A DNA stretch of 64,000 nucleotides from Actinoplanes nipponensis (GTDB lineage Bacteria > Actinomycetota > Actinomycetes > Mycobacteriales > Micromonosporaceae): positions 1 through 64,000 of the forward strand of contig NZ_BOMQ01000032.1 of NCBI RefSeq assembly GCF_016862275.1, written 5' to 3'. Of the stretch, positions 6,663 through 15,456 are shown piece after piece (position 1 is the stretch's first letter; the number at the start of each line of letters is the position of its first letter). The translations under genes were made by a program, and so were the position numbers. The notes under the pieces were generated by a model. The model was not told the DNA's origin. It worked only from the letters and a program-made list of their open reading frames with translations, and did no database searches.

Positions 6663-9410
6663 ATGACGGTGGCGGCCGGAGTGGAACCGAAATCGCAGCG
6701 CCGGCGGATCAAGCTGCCGCGTTGGTGTCGCCGCGCGGCGGCCGTCGTCGCGACCGGCGTGGTGGTGATCGCCGCCGGGGCGGCCGGCTACGTGGCCAGC
6801 GTCGACCTGCCACCGGACCCGGCCCCGCCGCAGGCGTCGGTCCTGTACTACCGGGACGGGCGCACGGTGCTCACCCGCATCGGCGCGACCGACCGCACCG
6901 ACGTGGGTCTCAGCCAGGTTCCGGTGCCGGTTCAGCGGGCGTTCCTGGCCGCCGAGGACCGGGGCTTCTACGACCACTCCGGCGTCTCGACCCGCGGGGT
7001 GCTGCGGGCGCTGTGGGCGAACATCGTCCACGACGGCGGGCAGGGCGCGTCCACCATCACCCAGCAGTACGTGCGCAACGCGTACCTCACGCAGGACCGT
7101 ACGGTCAGCCGCAAGGCCAAGGAGGCGGCCCTCGCGCTGAAGGTCGAGCACCGGTACACCAAGGACGAGATCCTCCAGCGGTACCTCAACACCATCTACT
7201 TCGGCCGCGGCGCGTACGGCATCCAGGCCGCGGCGCACGCCTACTTCGGCACCACCGTCGACCGGCTGACCGGCTTCCAGGGCGCCGTGCTGGCCGCCCT
7301 CATCAAGGACCCGACCCGGGGCGACCCGGCGGTCGACGCCGAATGGGCCCGGACCCGGTGGCGGTGGGTGCTGCGGGCGATGAGCGTGCAGGGCTGGCTG
7401 ACGGCGAGCGAGGCGGAGCAGACGCCGTACCCGGCCGTGGCCGCGGAGTCGGTCACGGCCAACAGCGTCGGGGGCGCCGCCGGGCTGATCGCCGACCGGG
7501 TCGAGGACGAGCTGGTCCGGGCCGGCATCAGCCGCCAGCAGGTACGCACCGGCGGGCTGCGGATCACCACCACGATCGACTTCACCGCCCAGGGCGCGGC
7601 CACCGACGCCATCGCCACCGCGCTGCGGGGCCAGCCCGCCGAGCTGCGGACCGCGCTGGTCGCCATCGACCCGGCCGACGGCGGGGTACGGGCGTACTAC
7701 GGCGGCGACCGCGGCCGCGGCTACTTCGACGACGCGCAGGCCGCCCGGCCGCCCGCCTCCACCTTCAAGCCGGTCGTCCTGGCCGCCGCCGAGGAGCGCG
7801 GCATCGGCTTCCGGTCGCTCTACAACGGCAGCTCGCCCCGCCAGTTCCCGAGCCGGTCCGGGGTGCCGCTCTACAACCAGCGCAACCTGCAGTGCCCGGT
7901 GTGCCCGCTGGACCGGGCCATGGTGCACTCGCTCAACACGCCGTTCTACGCGCTGGCCGAGGAGCTCGGGCCGGACACCATCCGGCGCCTGGCCCGGCAG
8001 CTCGGCGTGCCCGACCGGTACGGCAAGCAGCCGACCATGGTGGACGCCGCGGGCGACCCGGCCCCCGGACGCACCCGCCCCGACATCGCGCTCGGCCGCT
8101 ACCCGGTCGCCCCGGCCGACCTGGCCACCGTCTACGCCACCCTGGCCGACGAGGGACGCCACCGGGAGCGGCACTTCGTCACGTCGGTCATCACCGCCAA
8201 GGGCGCCGTCCTGCATCTGCAGGCCGGGAAGCCCCGGCGGGCGCTCTCGGCCGCCGTGGCCGCGGACGTGCGGACCGTGCTGGCGCAGGTCGTGGCCAAG
8301 GACGGGGAGGTCGCCGGGGTGGACGCGGCCGCCAAGACCGGCTCCCAGCAGTGGGGCGACACCACCGACTCGTCCGACGCGTGGACGGCCGGCTGGGCGC
8401 CGGGACTCGCCGCGGTGACGTGGATCGGCCGGGACAAGCCGGGACCCATCCGGGACCACGACGGCAAGGCCATCAACGGCGACGGCCTGCCGTACCGGAT
8501 CTGGCAGTCGTTCCTCGCCGCCGCGCTGCGCGGCCGACCCGCCCGGGCCGTGGTCCGCCCGTCGCACGTGGGCCGGCTGGTGACCACCGACCTGAGGACC
8601 CTCGGCGCCGCCATCAAGGCGCCGGTCGGCGCCGTCTTCCAGGGACCGCAGCCGGGCGACCAGGTCGACCGGTCGAAGGCGACCGGCTCCTGGAAGCAGC
8701 GCGCCGACCGGCTCGACAAGGCGCTGGACAGCTACGCCGCCGGCGCCGGCGAGTTCTCCGTCGCGGTCGTCGACCGCCGGACCGGCCACCGGTACAGCTA
8801 TCACGGCGGGCGCCGGCAGGAGTCGGCCAGCGTCATCAAGGTCGACCTGCTGGCGGCCCTGCTGCTGCGGGCCCAGGACAGCGGGCGCGAGCTGACCAAG
8901 GCCGAGCGGCGCCGGGTGACGAAGATGATCCGGGCCAGCGACAACGACGCGGCCAGCCAGGTGTACGCCGCGGTGGGCGGCGCCGACGGACTACGCGAGG
9001 CGGTCGAGCGCCTGGGCCTGAGCAGCACCGAACCGGCCGCGTCCTGGGGTCTGACCCGGACCACGGCGAACGACCGGGTCAAGCTGCTCGCCGCGCTGGC
9101 CGACCCGGACAGCGCCCTCGACCAGGACTCCCGGGAGTTCGCGCTCGGGCTCATGGCGTCGGTGAACGCCGACCAGAAGTGGGGGGTCAGCGCGGCCGCC
9201 CTGCCGGGCGACCGGGTGGCCCTGAAGAACGGCTGGGTGTCCCGCTCGGCCGAGAACGGCAAGTGGATCATCAACAGCGCGGGCCGGATCACCGGGACCG
9301 GCACCGACACCACCGTGGCCGTGCTGTCGCACGGCCACGGCGACAAGCAGGACGGCATCGACGCCGTCGAGCACATCAGCGCACTGACCCGCAGCTACCT
9401 GGGCTGGTGA
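6663..9410 (+). CDS. three-domain penicillin-binding protein: GT51 + transpeptidase + beta-lactamase-like
   Basis: Membrane-anchored cell-wall synthase, 915 aa. A single TM helix (about 27-50) is followed by a GT51 glycan polymerase domain with AAEDRGFYDHSG, ASTITQQYVRN and YFGRGAYGIQAAA. The transpeptidase domain has STFK (Ser366), SLN and KTG (Lys558). Class A PBPs usually end soon after. Here a third serine-hydrolase domain follows with class A beta-lactamase-type motifs: SVIK (Ser723), SDN (759-761), TTANDR, and KNGW (Lys855) where KTG is usual. The deacylation Glu of true beta-lactamases is not obvious, so the domain may be a DD-carboxypeptidase or a penicillin-binding sensor. It is one uninterrupted frame. 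It converges on the AI-2E-type gene with only 7 bp between stops. Confidence 0.9.
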   Translation: MTVAAGVEPKSQRRRIKLPRWCRRAAAVVATGVVVIAAGAAGYVASVDLPPDPAPPQASVLYYRDGRTVLTRIGATDRTDVGLSQVPVPVQRAFLAAEDRGFYDHSGVSTRGVLRALWANIVHDGGQGASTITQQYVRNAYLTQDRTVSRKAKEAALALKVEHRYTKDEILQRYLNTIYFGRGAYGIQAAAHAYFGTTVDRLTGFQGAVLAALIKDPTRGDPAVDAEWARTRWRWVLRAMSVQGWLTASEAEQTPYPAVAAESVTANSVGGAAGLIADRVEDELVRAGISRQQVRTGGLRITTTIDFTAQGAATDAIATALRGQPAELRTALVAIDPADGGVRAYYGGDRGRGYFDDAQAARPPASTFKPVVLAAAEERGIGFRSLYNGSSPRQFPSRSGVPLYNQRNLQCPVCPLDRAMVHSLNTPFYALAEELGPDTIRRLARQLGVPDRYGKQPTMVDAAGDPAPGRTRPDIALGRYPVAPADLATVYATLADEGRHRERHFVTSVITAKGAVLHLQAGKPRRALSAAVAADVRTVLAQVVAKDGEVAGVDAAAKTGSQQWGDTTDSSDAWTAGWAPGLAAVTWIGRDKPGPIRDHDGKAINGDGLPYRIWQSFLAAALRGRPARAVVRPSHVGRLVTTDLRTLGAAIKAPVGAVFQGPQPGDQVDRSKATGSWKQRADRLDKALDSYAAGAGEFSVAVVDRRTGHRYSYHGGRRQESASVIKVDLLAALLLRAQDSGRELTKAERRRVTKMIRASDNDAASQVYAAVGGADGLREAVERLGLSSTEPAASWGLTRTTANDRVKLLAALADPDSALDQDSREFALGLMASVNADQKWGVSAAALPGDRVALKNGWVSRSAENGKWIINSAGRITGTGTDTTVAVLSHGHGDKQDGIDAVEHISALTRSYLGW

Positions 9411-9417
9411 GGGCGGG

Positions 9418-10686
9418 TCAGGGCGCGGGGGCGGTGGCGCCCCCGGTCGGTACGACCACAGCGTCCGGCGGCACCTCGGGGCGCTGCCGGGCCAGCCGCC
9501 GTACCCCCGTGTTGAGCACCGCGATCAGCGGGACCGCCACCAGCGCGCCGATGATGCCGGCCAGCACCACGCCCGAGGCGATGCCGATGATCACGACCAG
9601 CGGGTGGATCGCCACCGCGCGACCCATGATCAGCGGTTGCAGGATGTGGCCCTCGACCTGCTGGACCAGGATCACCGCGCCCAGCACGATCAGGGCGACC
9701 ACCCAGCCCTGGTCCACCAGGGCGACCAGCACCGCCACCGCGCCCGACACGCTCGCGCCCACGATGGGGATGAAAGCCCCCAGGAACACCAGCGCGGCCA
9801 GCGGGAACGGGAACTGCACGTTGAGGATGACCAGCGCCAGCCCGATGCCGGTGGCGTCGATGAAGGCCACCAGCACCGTCGCGCGCACGTAGGAACCCAG
9901 CGTCGACCAGGAGGCGTCGCCCGCGTCGGCCAGGCTCCACCGGGCGTTGACCGGGAAGAGCCGCACCAGGAAACGCCAGATCTTGCGGCCGTCGCGGAGG
10001 AAGAAGAACGTCGCGAACAGCACCAGCAGCGTGCCGGTGAGCACCTCGAACAGGGTGGCCGCGGTGGCCACCCCGGTCTCGGTCAGCGACGACGTGTTCG
10101 AGTTGATCCAGTTCTGGGCCGAGTCGATGGCCTGGTTGACCTGGGCGTCGGACAGGTGCAGCGGGCCGGTGCGCAGCCATTCCTGGATCTGCCGGATGCC
10201 GCTGCTGGCCTTGGCGGTCAGGTCCGCGGCGCCGTCGAGGAACTGGTTGACCACCAGCGTCAGCGTGCCCGCGACGGCGGCGATCCCGCCGACCAGCACC
10301 AGGAACGTCGCCAGCGACGGGGGCAGCCGGTAGCGGCGCAGCCAGCCCACCGCGGGCGACAACAGCGCCGACAGCAGCAGCGAGATGGCGAGCGGGATCA
10401 CGACGATGCTGACGATGCCGATGAACCGCACCAGCACCCAGCCGACGACCCCGACCACGATCAGCCGCCACGACCAGGCGGCCGCGATCCGCAGCGAGTG
10501 CGGCACCTCGGCGTCGTCGCGGCTGGAGGTCGACCGGTGGTCGACCGGCGGATCGGGTGGCGGCAGCTCGAAGTCCACGCCGTTGTCCTCCGGCGCGGGG
10601 TGCTCCGCACGCGCCACCCGGACCGACTCGCGCCCGGCCTCGTACGCACGGCGCAGATTCGCCCGGACCCGTTGCAAGCGGTTCAA
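9418..10686 (-). CDS. AI-2E family transporter (PerM/DUF20)
   Basis: Polytopic membrane protein, 422 aa, of the AI-2E exporter-like/PerM family. Experimentally known members export autoinducer-2 or act as sodium(lithium)/proton antiporters; the substrate here is unknown. A hydrophilic N-terminus of about 80 residues precedes roughly eight TM helices. Family blocks include LAISLLLSALLSPAVGWLRR, GAFIPIVGASVSGAVAVLVAL, and a C-terminal segment with QQVEGHILQPLIMGRAVAIHPLVV (Q/E/H/P positions conserved). The frame is open further upstream, but I start at TTG 10686. It is preceded by a GAGGGGG Shine-Dalgarno-like run, and the upstream translation loses protein character. Confidence 0.85.
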   Translation of the reverse strand: MNRLQRVRANLRRAYEAGRESVRVARAEHPAPEDNGVDFELPPPDPPVDHRSTSSRDDAEVPHSLRIAAAWSWRLIVVGVVGWVLVRFIGIVSIVVIPLAISLLLSALLSPAVGWLRRYRLPPSLATFLVLVGGIAAVAGTLTLVVNQFLDGAADLTAKASSGIRQIQEWLRTGPLHLSDAQVNQAIDSAQNWINSNTSSLTETGVATAATLFEVLTGTLLVLFATFFFLRDGRKIWRFLVRLFPVNARWSLADAGDASWSTLGSYVRATVLVAFIDATGIGLALVILNVQFPFPLAALVFLGAFIPIVGASVSGAVAVLVALVDQGWVVALIVLGAVILVQQVEGHILQPLIMGRAVAIHPLVVIIGIASGVVLAGIIGALVAVPLIAVLNTGVRRLARQRPEVPPDAVVVPTGGATAPAP

Positions 10687-10797
10687 CCGCCGACCCCCTC
10701 GTCCGTTGTCACGCCCGACCCACCGTAGTGCAGACCCGCTCCCCCACCCGGCCAACCACCCCGCCACCACCCTCGACCGGTCCGGGGCCCGCAGGCG

Positions 10798-10803
10798 TAC
10801 CGT
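10798..10803 (+). promoter_or_regulatory. TACCGT -10 element, leaderless, for the GroES-like gene
   Basis: TACCGT followed by exactly 6 nt and GTG 10810, with no Shine-Dalgarno. No CIRCE-like GCACTC-N9-GAGTGC repeat is visible here, unlike the groEL gene in this window. Confidence 0.5.
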
Positions 10804-10809
10804 CCTGTC

Positions 10810-11148
10810 GTGAACACCGACACCCGTACCGAGGCCGGGCTGCCCATCCGCATGTTGCACGACCGCGTCCTCGTCCGGCTCGACGGCGGCGACGGGGAGC
10901 GCCGCTCCAGCGCCGGCATCGTCATCCCGGCCACCGCGTCGATGGGCCGCCGCCTGTCCTGGGCCAAGGCCGTCGGCGTGGGGCCGAACGTGCGCTCCAT
11001 CGTCGTCGGCGACCGGGTCCTGTTCGACCCGGACGACCGGGCGGAGGTGGAGCTGCACGGCCAGGAGTACGTGCTGCTGCGCGAGCGCGACGTGCACGCC
11101 GTCGCCGCCACCCGCGTCGAGTCCGACGGCACCGGGCTGTACCTGTAG
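10810..11148 (+). CDS. orphan GroES-like co-chaperonin (Cpn10 family)
   Basis: A 112-aa Cpn10/GroES-fold protein. Recognisable blocks are LHDRVLVRLD (N-terminal strand), SSAGIVIPATA (the position of the mobile loop), AVGVGPNVRSIVVGDRVLFDP and the closing LLRERDVHAV. Compared with canonical GroES, the mobile-loop region is GERRSSAGIVIPATASMGRR. The usual K-T-x-G-G-I-V-L-P pattern is altered, so partner binding may differ. It is not adjacent to a groEL. The groEL copy in this window lies about 10 kb away on the other strand, and the housekeeping groES-groEL pair is presumably elsewhere. It is likely a paralogue with a specialised partner. Confidence 0.8.
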   Translation: MNTDTRTEAGLPIRMLHDRVLVRLDGGDGERRSSAGIVIPATASMGRRLSWAKAVGVGPNVRSIVVGDRVLFDPDDRAEVELHGQEYVLLRERDVHAVAATRVESDGTGLYL

Positions 11149-11193
11149 CTACCGTCAGCAACGCGCCGGGCCGATGGCCCAGCTGTTTCGGGC

Positions 11194-13233
11194 TCAGCCC
11201 TGGTGGTTGGTGGGCGGGGGGTTCTCACCCGGGCCGGGCGGCGGCGGGTAGCTGTTCGGGGCGGCCTGGGCCGGGGGCTGACCGTGGTCGGGCTGGTCGT
11301 AGCCGGGCTGGCCGTAACCGGGCTGGCCGTAACCGGGCTGGCCATAGCCGGGCTGGCCATAGCCGGGCTGGCCGTTGTGGGGCTCGCCGGGCCCGAGCTG
11401 GCCGTAACCAGGCTGGCCGTTGTAGGGCTCGCCCGACCCGGGCTGGCCGTAGGCGGGAGCGCCGTAACCGGGCGGGCCGTAGCCTGGGACCCCGTATCCG
11501 GGCGGACCGTAATTCGGGGCAGCGTGACCCGGCGGGCCGTAGGCGGGAGCGCCGTAACCCGGCGGACCGTAGTTCGGAGTGCCGTGACCCGCCGGACCGT
11601 AGTTCGGGGCGCTGTAACCCGGCGGACCGTAACTCGGAGTGCCGTATGCGGGCGGACCGTAGTTCGGGGCACCGTATGCGGGCGGACCGTAGCCCGGGGC
11701 GCCGTACCCGGGAGGTCCGTAGCCGGGGGCGGCGTAGCTGACGACCGGCGCCGGCGGCAGCCGGACCGGCACCGGGACCACCGGCTCCGCCGGCGCGCCC
11801 ACCGTGCGGGTCACCCCGTCCGGGAACGCGATGCGGTACGTCGTGCCGTCCCAGAACGCCTGCGGCATCTGCGGGTCCCGGCCCACGAAGACCGACCGGT
11901 AGCCCGAGATCGCCGTCAGCAGGCGCTGCTCGTCCTCCATCGCCCGTTGCTGGTCCGCCACGCTGCCGCTGTGCAGCCCGCGCTGCATGCCGTCGCGCAG
12001 CAGGGCCAGCTTCGTCGACGTCGCCTGGAAGCCGCGCATCGCCCGTACGCCGGCGTCGCCCGCGACCCGCTTGGCCCACCGCCGGGCCGAGTGCCGGCGG
12101 CCCAGGCTGCCGAGCGTGGCCACCTCCGGCGGGGACAGCCAGCCGGCGCTCACGTAGCCCGGCAGCACCCGCTCGCTGAGCCGGCCCTCCCAGCCGCGCA
12201 GCGCGATGGCGAAGCCGACCACCAGGAAGAAGAACGGGACCATGAAGCCGAGGTAGCCGTACAGCATGATCAGGGTCTCGCCGGTGGCCACCGACAGCGT
12301 CGGCAGCAGGTTGAACGTGCCGTGCAGGATCATCGCCAGCAGCAGGCCGGCGATCGGGGCCAGCCACTTGACCCGGCGGTCCGCCGAGCGGGCGGACAGG
12401 CCCAGGCCGATGCCCGTCATCGAGGTGAACAGCGGGTGCGCGAAGCCGGTGAACAGGATCCGCACGATGAAGATCAGGAAAAGGTTCTGGATGCCGGTGG
12501 CCGGGCCGTACTGGTCGGCGCCCGCCGCATAGCCGTGCCCACCCAGGTAGAGCACGTTCTCGACCATGGCGAAGCCGAGCGCGGACAGGCCACAGTAGAC
12601 GATGCCGTCGGTGATGCCGGACCACTCGCGGCGGCGGCGCCAGAGCAGCAGGATCGGGCCGAGGGCCTTCATCGACTCCTCGATGAACGGCGCCACGATC
12701 ACCGCGACCAGCGCGTCGGGCAGGCCGATCCGGTCGAAGCCCCAGGCGGCCAGCGAGTTGACGCCGATCGCGACCAGCGTCGCCACCGCCGAACCCCAGG
12801 CGAAGCAGAAGATGAGGTACCGGCTCGGCTCCGGCTCGTAGCGGTCCAGCCACAGGAAGCAGCCGACCAGCACCGGCACCGGCAGGATCGCCGCGCCCAG
12901 GCCGATGGCCAGGCCCTGCGGACCGTTGCTGACGCCCAGGATGACCAGCATGGCGATGGCGCAGGCGGCGATGAAGGTGATCACCAGGGTCAGCGGCAGC
13001 CAGCGCGGCCACCGCGACCGCCGGCCGGGCCGCCCACCCTTGACGGCCTCGTCGGCCGCCACGGCCGCCGTGTCCGGCCCGACAGCCACGACACCACCCG
13101 CACCGGCGCCGTACGCGGTGTCCCCTCCCGCTCCCGCGCCCGGAGCGGCGGAAACGGGATCGGGCGCCGGGGAGGCCGGAGCCGCGGAGGTGGGTGCCGG
13201 GTCGGGCGACCCGCCGGGAGCTACGTCGGCCAT
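11194..13233 (-). CDS. PrsW family intramembrane protease with Tyr/Gly/Pro repeat tail
   Basis: 679 aa. An Ala/Pro/Gly-rich cytosolic leader (1-75) is followed by about eight TM helices forming a PrsW-type metalloprotease core. The conserved blocks are [10 protein letters not shown] (Glu-Glu), FAMVENVLY (Glu), FAHPLFTSM (His) and [10 protein letters not shown] (His), as in Bacillus PrsW, which cleaves an anti-sigma factor. After the core comes a charged linker of about 120 residues. From about residue 500 to the end follows a low-complexity tail of PPGYGAP / PNYGPP / PGYGQ units. TACGCT lies 6 nt before the ATG at 13233 with no Shine-Dalgarno, so the start is well placed. The tail could mediate multimerisation or binding; the substrate is unknown. 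Confidence 0.88.
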   Translation of the reverse strand: MADVAPGGSPDPAPTSAAPASPAPDPVSAAPGAGAGGDTAYGAGAGGVVAVGPDTAAVAADEAVKGGRPGRRSRWPRWLPLTLVITFIAACAIAMLVILGVSNGPQGLAIGLGAAILPVPVLVGCFLWLDRYEPEPSRYLIFCFAWGSAVATLVAIGVNSLAAWGFDRIGLPDALVAVIVAPFIEESMKALGPILLLWRRRREWSGITDGIVYCGLSALGFAMVENVLYLGGHGYAAGADQYGPATGIQNLFLIFIVRILFTGFAHPLFTSMTGIGLGLSARSADRRVKWLAPIAGLLLAMILHGTFNLLPTLSVATGETLIMLYGYLGFMVPFFFLVVGFAIALRGWEGRLSERVLPGYVSAGWLSPPEVATLGSLGRRHSARRWAKRVAGDAGVRAMRGFQATSTKLALLRDGMQRGLHSGSVADQQRAMEDEQRLLTAISGYRSVFVGRDPQMPQAFWDGTTYRIAFPDGVTRTVGAPAEPVVPVPVRLPPAPVVSYAAPGYGPPGYGAPGYGPPAYGAPNYGPPAYGTPSYGPPGYSAPNYGPAGHGTPNYGPPGYGAPAYGPPGHAAPNYGPPGYGVPGYGPPGYGAPAYGQPGSGEPYNGQPGYGQLGPGEPHNGQPGYGQPGYGQPGYGQPGYGQPGYDQPDHGQPPAQAAPNSYPPPPGPGENPPPTNHQG
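11270..11735. repeat. tandem 15/30-bp coding repeat in the prsW-like gene
   Basis: Degenerate tandem repeats encode the C-terminal tail of the PrsW-like protein on the minus strand. One half (about 11285-11460) has a 15-bp period giving PGYGQ. The other (about 11460-11735) has a 15/30-bp period giving PPGYGAP and PNYGPPAYG variants. The repeats stay in frame throughout. Confidence 0.8.
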
Positions 13234-13239
13234 GCCGCC

Positions 13240-13245
13240 AGCGTA
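13240..13245 (-). promoter_or_regulatory. TACGCT -10 element, leaderless, for prsW-like gene
   Basis: TACGCT on the minus strand with a 6-nt spacer to the ATG at 13233, and no Shine-Dalgarno. Confidence 0.5.
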
Positions 13246-13316
13246 GCCACCCCGGCCGGCCCGGGCAGGCCCGCGGCGGCGGAAAAAGGATCAAGAGCCG
13301 AAAACCGCCCGGCCGG

Positions 13317-14525
13317 CTAGGAGGGGCCCCGGCCCGAGCTGCTGGGCCGGGCCCGGCCCGCGCCCTTCCGCGCCGTACGCCCCCGCCCGGGCCACCCGAC
13401 GGCCCGCCGCACCAGCCGCGGCGCCTCGGCGTACTCGATCCCGGTGGCCCGGAGCAGGTCGGACACCGTCGTGCGGACCTGCGCGACGACCACCCCGCCG
13501 GAGAAGCCGACCCCCTCGTCGTACGCGCGCCCGGACTCCGCCGCCGCCCGCAGCGCCCGTTCCCGGGTGGCGACCGGCTCGGCGCCCCGGGCCCACTCCT
13601 GGCGGAGCAGGTTCACCGCGTCGCCCAGCAACTCGACCGAGGACGGCAGGCACTGCGGTATCGCCTCGCCGTCGCCGAGCGCCGTCAGCACCCGGCGGGC
13701 CAGCACCCGCACGTTGCGCAGGGCGTACGTCACGTGGTCGGCGCCCTCGACGTACTGGCTCAGCGCGCCGCGGGTGCGCCACCGGGCCGGCGCGAAGGCC
13801 ACGTTCTCGCTCGCCGCGGCGGCCGCCTGGTCGAAGCCGGTGAAGGTCGCCTCGGCCGAGCGCAGCTGGTCCAGGGCGCCACCCACCGCGCCGGCGTCAC
13901 CGGCCCGCAGCGCCTCGGCGATGGCGTGCAGGCCGTCGGCGAGCGCCTGCAGCGCCGGGTCGGCCGCCCGCCGGATCACGGTCAGCGGGTTCAGCGGCAG
14001 CAGGAGGGTCATCACGGTCAGCCCGACCGCGCCGCCGACGAGCGCGTCGAAGAACCGGGTGTACGGCAGCCCCGTGCTCGGCGTCGTCAACGTGGCGACC
14101 AGCACCGCCGACGAGGCGGACTGCACCACCAGGGGCGTGCCGCCGCCGACCGCCGCCGCGGTCCCGATCGCCAGCACCACCACCAGGCCGACCTGCCAGG
14201 GCCCGGTGCCGATGAGCAGGATGATGCCGTCGCCGATGCCGATGCCGATGGCCACCCCGACGACCAGCTCGACCGTGCGCCGGGCCCGCTGCCCGACCGA
14301 CGAGGCGAGGGTGATGACGGCGGCGATCGGCGCGAAGAACGGGCTCGGCCGGCCGATCACGTCGTGCGCGATGAACCAGGCGATGCCGGCGCCCAGCCCG
14401 GCCTGGAGGGCGAGCGGGAAGCCGGCGCGTACCCGGGACCACCCGGCGCCGACCCCGGACCGGGACCGGCCGCGCAGCTCGGCCAGAACCGCAGTGAGTC
14501 CCCGCTGCGAGTCCAGGTCCGTCAT
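13317..14525 (-). CDS. FUSC family membrane protein
   Basis: A 402-aa protein of the fusaric-acid-resistance/aromatic-acid exporter-like (FUSC) family. About six TM helices lie in the N-terminal half (ALQAGLGAGIAWFIAHDVIG, FFAPIAAVITLASSVGQRARRTVELVVGV and following). The conserved P-F-F-A-P-I/A and G-x-R-x-x-R-T-x-E blocks are visible. A cytosolic helical domain and a basic tail follow. The substrate is unknown. The ATG at 14525 has TAGGGT 7 nt upstream; the longer open frame beyond it overlaps the divergent HD gene and is not coding. The two start codons are only 39 bp apart. Confidence 0.85.
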   Translation of the reverse strand: MTDLDSQRGLTAVLAELRGRSRSGVGAGWSRVRAGFPLALQAGLGAGIAWFIAHDVIGRPSPFFAPIAAVITLASSVGQRARRTVELVVGVAIGIGIGDGIILLIGTGPWQVGLVVVLAIGTAAAVGGGTPLVVQSASSAVLVATLTTPSTGLPYTRFFDALVGGAVGLTVMTLLLPLNPLTVIRRAADPALQALADGLHAIAEALRAGDAGAVGGALDQLRSAEATFTGFDQAAAAASENVAFAPARWRTRGALSQYVEGADHVTYALRNVRVLARRVLTALGDGEAIPQCLPSSVELLGDAVNLLRQEWARGAEPVATRERALRAAAESGRAYDEGVGFSGGVVVAQVRTTVSDLLRATGIEYAEAPRLVRRAVGWPGRGRTARKGAGRARPSSSGRGPS

Positions 14526-14532
14526 GGTGCCG

Positions 14533-14557
14533 ACCCTAACCGGGCGCGTGTCAGGAT
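14533..14557. promoter_or_regulatory. overlapping divergent leaderless promoters (FUSC / HD protein)
   Basis: Minus-strand TAGGGT (14533-14538) is 7 nt from the FUSC ATG at 14525. Plus-strand CAGGAT (14552-14557) is 7 nt from the HD gene GTG at 14565. Only 13 bp separate the two hexamers, so each promoter's -35 zone lies across the other promoter or inside the other gene. Simultaneous occupancy by two polymerases looks impossible. Confidence 0.5.
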
Positions 14558-14564
14558 GGCGGCC

Positions 14565-15203
14565 GTGACGACTCTTGTTGACCGGTGGGTCGCGGCCGCC
14601 CGCGGGGCCGGGGCGACCGCCGACGACGCCGATCTCGCCGCCGCCGGCGAGTACCTGCTGGCCCGCTGGTCCGAACCGCAGCGGCAGTACCACACCGTGG
14701 CCCACCTCACCGCCGTCCTCGACGTCGTCGACCGGCACGCCGAGCTGGCGCCGGGCGCCGACCGGGTGCGGCTGGCGGCCTGGCTGCACGACGCGGTCTA
14801 CGACCCGCGGGCGCTGGGCGACGCCAACGAGCGGGACAGCGCGGAGTTCGCGGCCGGGCTGCTGGCCACGCTGGGGGCGCCGGACGAGGTGGCCACGGAG
14901 GTGGCCCGGCTGGTCGGGCTCACCGCCGGGCACGCCACCGCGGACGACGACCCGGACGGCGAGCTGCTCTGCGACGCCGACCTGGCCGTCCTGGCCATCG
15001 ACCCGGACGGGTACGCGGCGTACACCGCCGCCATCCGCCGGGAGTACGCCCACGTGCCGGACGACGCCTTCCGCGGCGGCCGGACCCAGGTGCTCAAGGC
15101 CCTGCTGGAGCTGCCGTCGATCTACCGGCACGCGCCGCTGCGGGCGGCCTGGGAGGAGCGGGCCCGGGCCAACCTGGAGGCCGAGCTCAAGAGCCTGGGC
15201 TGA
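14565..15203 (+). CDS. HD-superfamily metal-dependent phosphohydrolase-like protein
   Basis: A 212-aa predicted HD-type hydrolase of the COG4339-like group (often annotated as predicted metal-dependent HD superfamily phosphohydrolase). Diagnostic blocks are QRQYHTVAHLTAVLDVVD (about residues 40-57), LAAWLHDAVYDPRALGDANERDSA (the HD pair near 76-77) and CDADLAVLAIDPDGYAAY. The substrate is unknown. I prefer GTG 14565, which has CAGGAT 7 nt upstream (also readable as AGGA 8 nt away), over the ATG at 14556. Its 3' end overlaps the convergent DUF4031 gene by 17 bp. Confidence 0.85.
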   Translation: MTTLVDRWVAAARGAGATADDADLAAAGEYLLARWSEPQRQYHTVAHLTAVLDVVDRHAELAPGADRVRLAAWLHDAVYDPRALGDANERDSAEFAAGLLATLGAPDEVATEVARLVGLTAGHATADDDPDGELLCDADLAVLAIDPDGYAAYTAAIRREYAHVPDDAFRGGRTQVLKALLELPSIYRHAPLRAAWEERARANLEAELKSLG

Positions 15204-15456
15204 GGTGCTTGGGGCGGCGCAGCCCGGCCGCGCGCAGCCGGGTGGAGAGCTCGCGGGAGCGCACCAGCGTGGCGCCGAGCCACAACGCCATCGGGAAGCG
15301 GACGTCCGGGATGTCGTAGTGGTCCCGGTCGAAGGCCCGCCGGGGCGCGCCCAGCATCTCCGCGAAGGTGTGCAGCTCGGCGTAGGACAGGTCGCTGACC
15401 AGGTGGGACCAGAGCCGGCCGCGGGCGGGCCAGCGGGGCTCGTCGACGAGGATCAA
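15187..15456 (-). CDS. DUF4031 domain-containing small protein
   Basis: An 89-aa protein matching DUF4031: VDEPRWPARGRLWSHLVSDL at the N-terminus, then ELHTFAEMLGAPRRAFDRDHYDIP and a C-terminal LRAAGLRRPKHL. The function is unknown; the conserved Trp, His and Asp residues and the small size are typical. It starts at TTG 15456, which overlaps the TGA stop of glpD in a TTGA tetranucleotide, so it is probably translationally coupled to GlpD. The convergent HD gene overlaps its 3' end. Confidence 0.82.
   Translation of the reverse strand: MILVDEPRWPARGRLWSHLVSDLSYAELHTFAEMLGAPRRAFDRDHYDIPDVRFPMALWLGATLVRSRELSTRLRAAGLRRPKHLSPGS

Noticed and set aside
6620-9892. 1090-codon frame overlapping the penicillin-binding protein
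   Set aside because: It is a +1 shadow of the PBP gene, and the PBP frame contains all catalytic motifs.
11270-11735. Regular tandem repeats resembling a CRISPR array
   Set aside because: The period is 15/30 bp, there are no unique spacers, and the repeats remain in frame with the PrsW-like protein.
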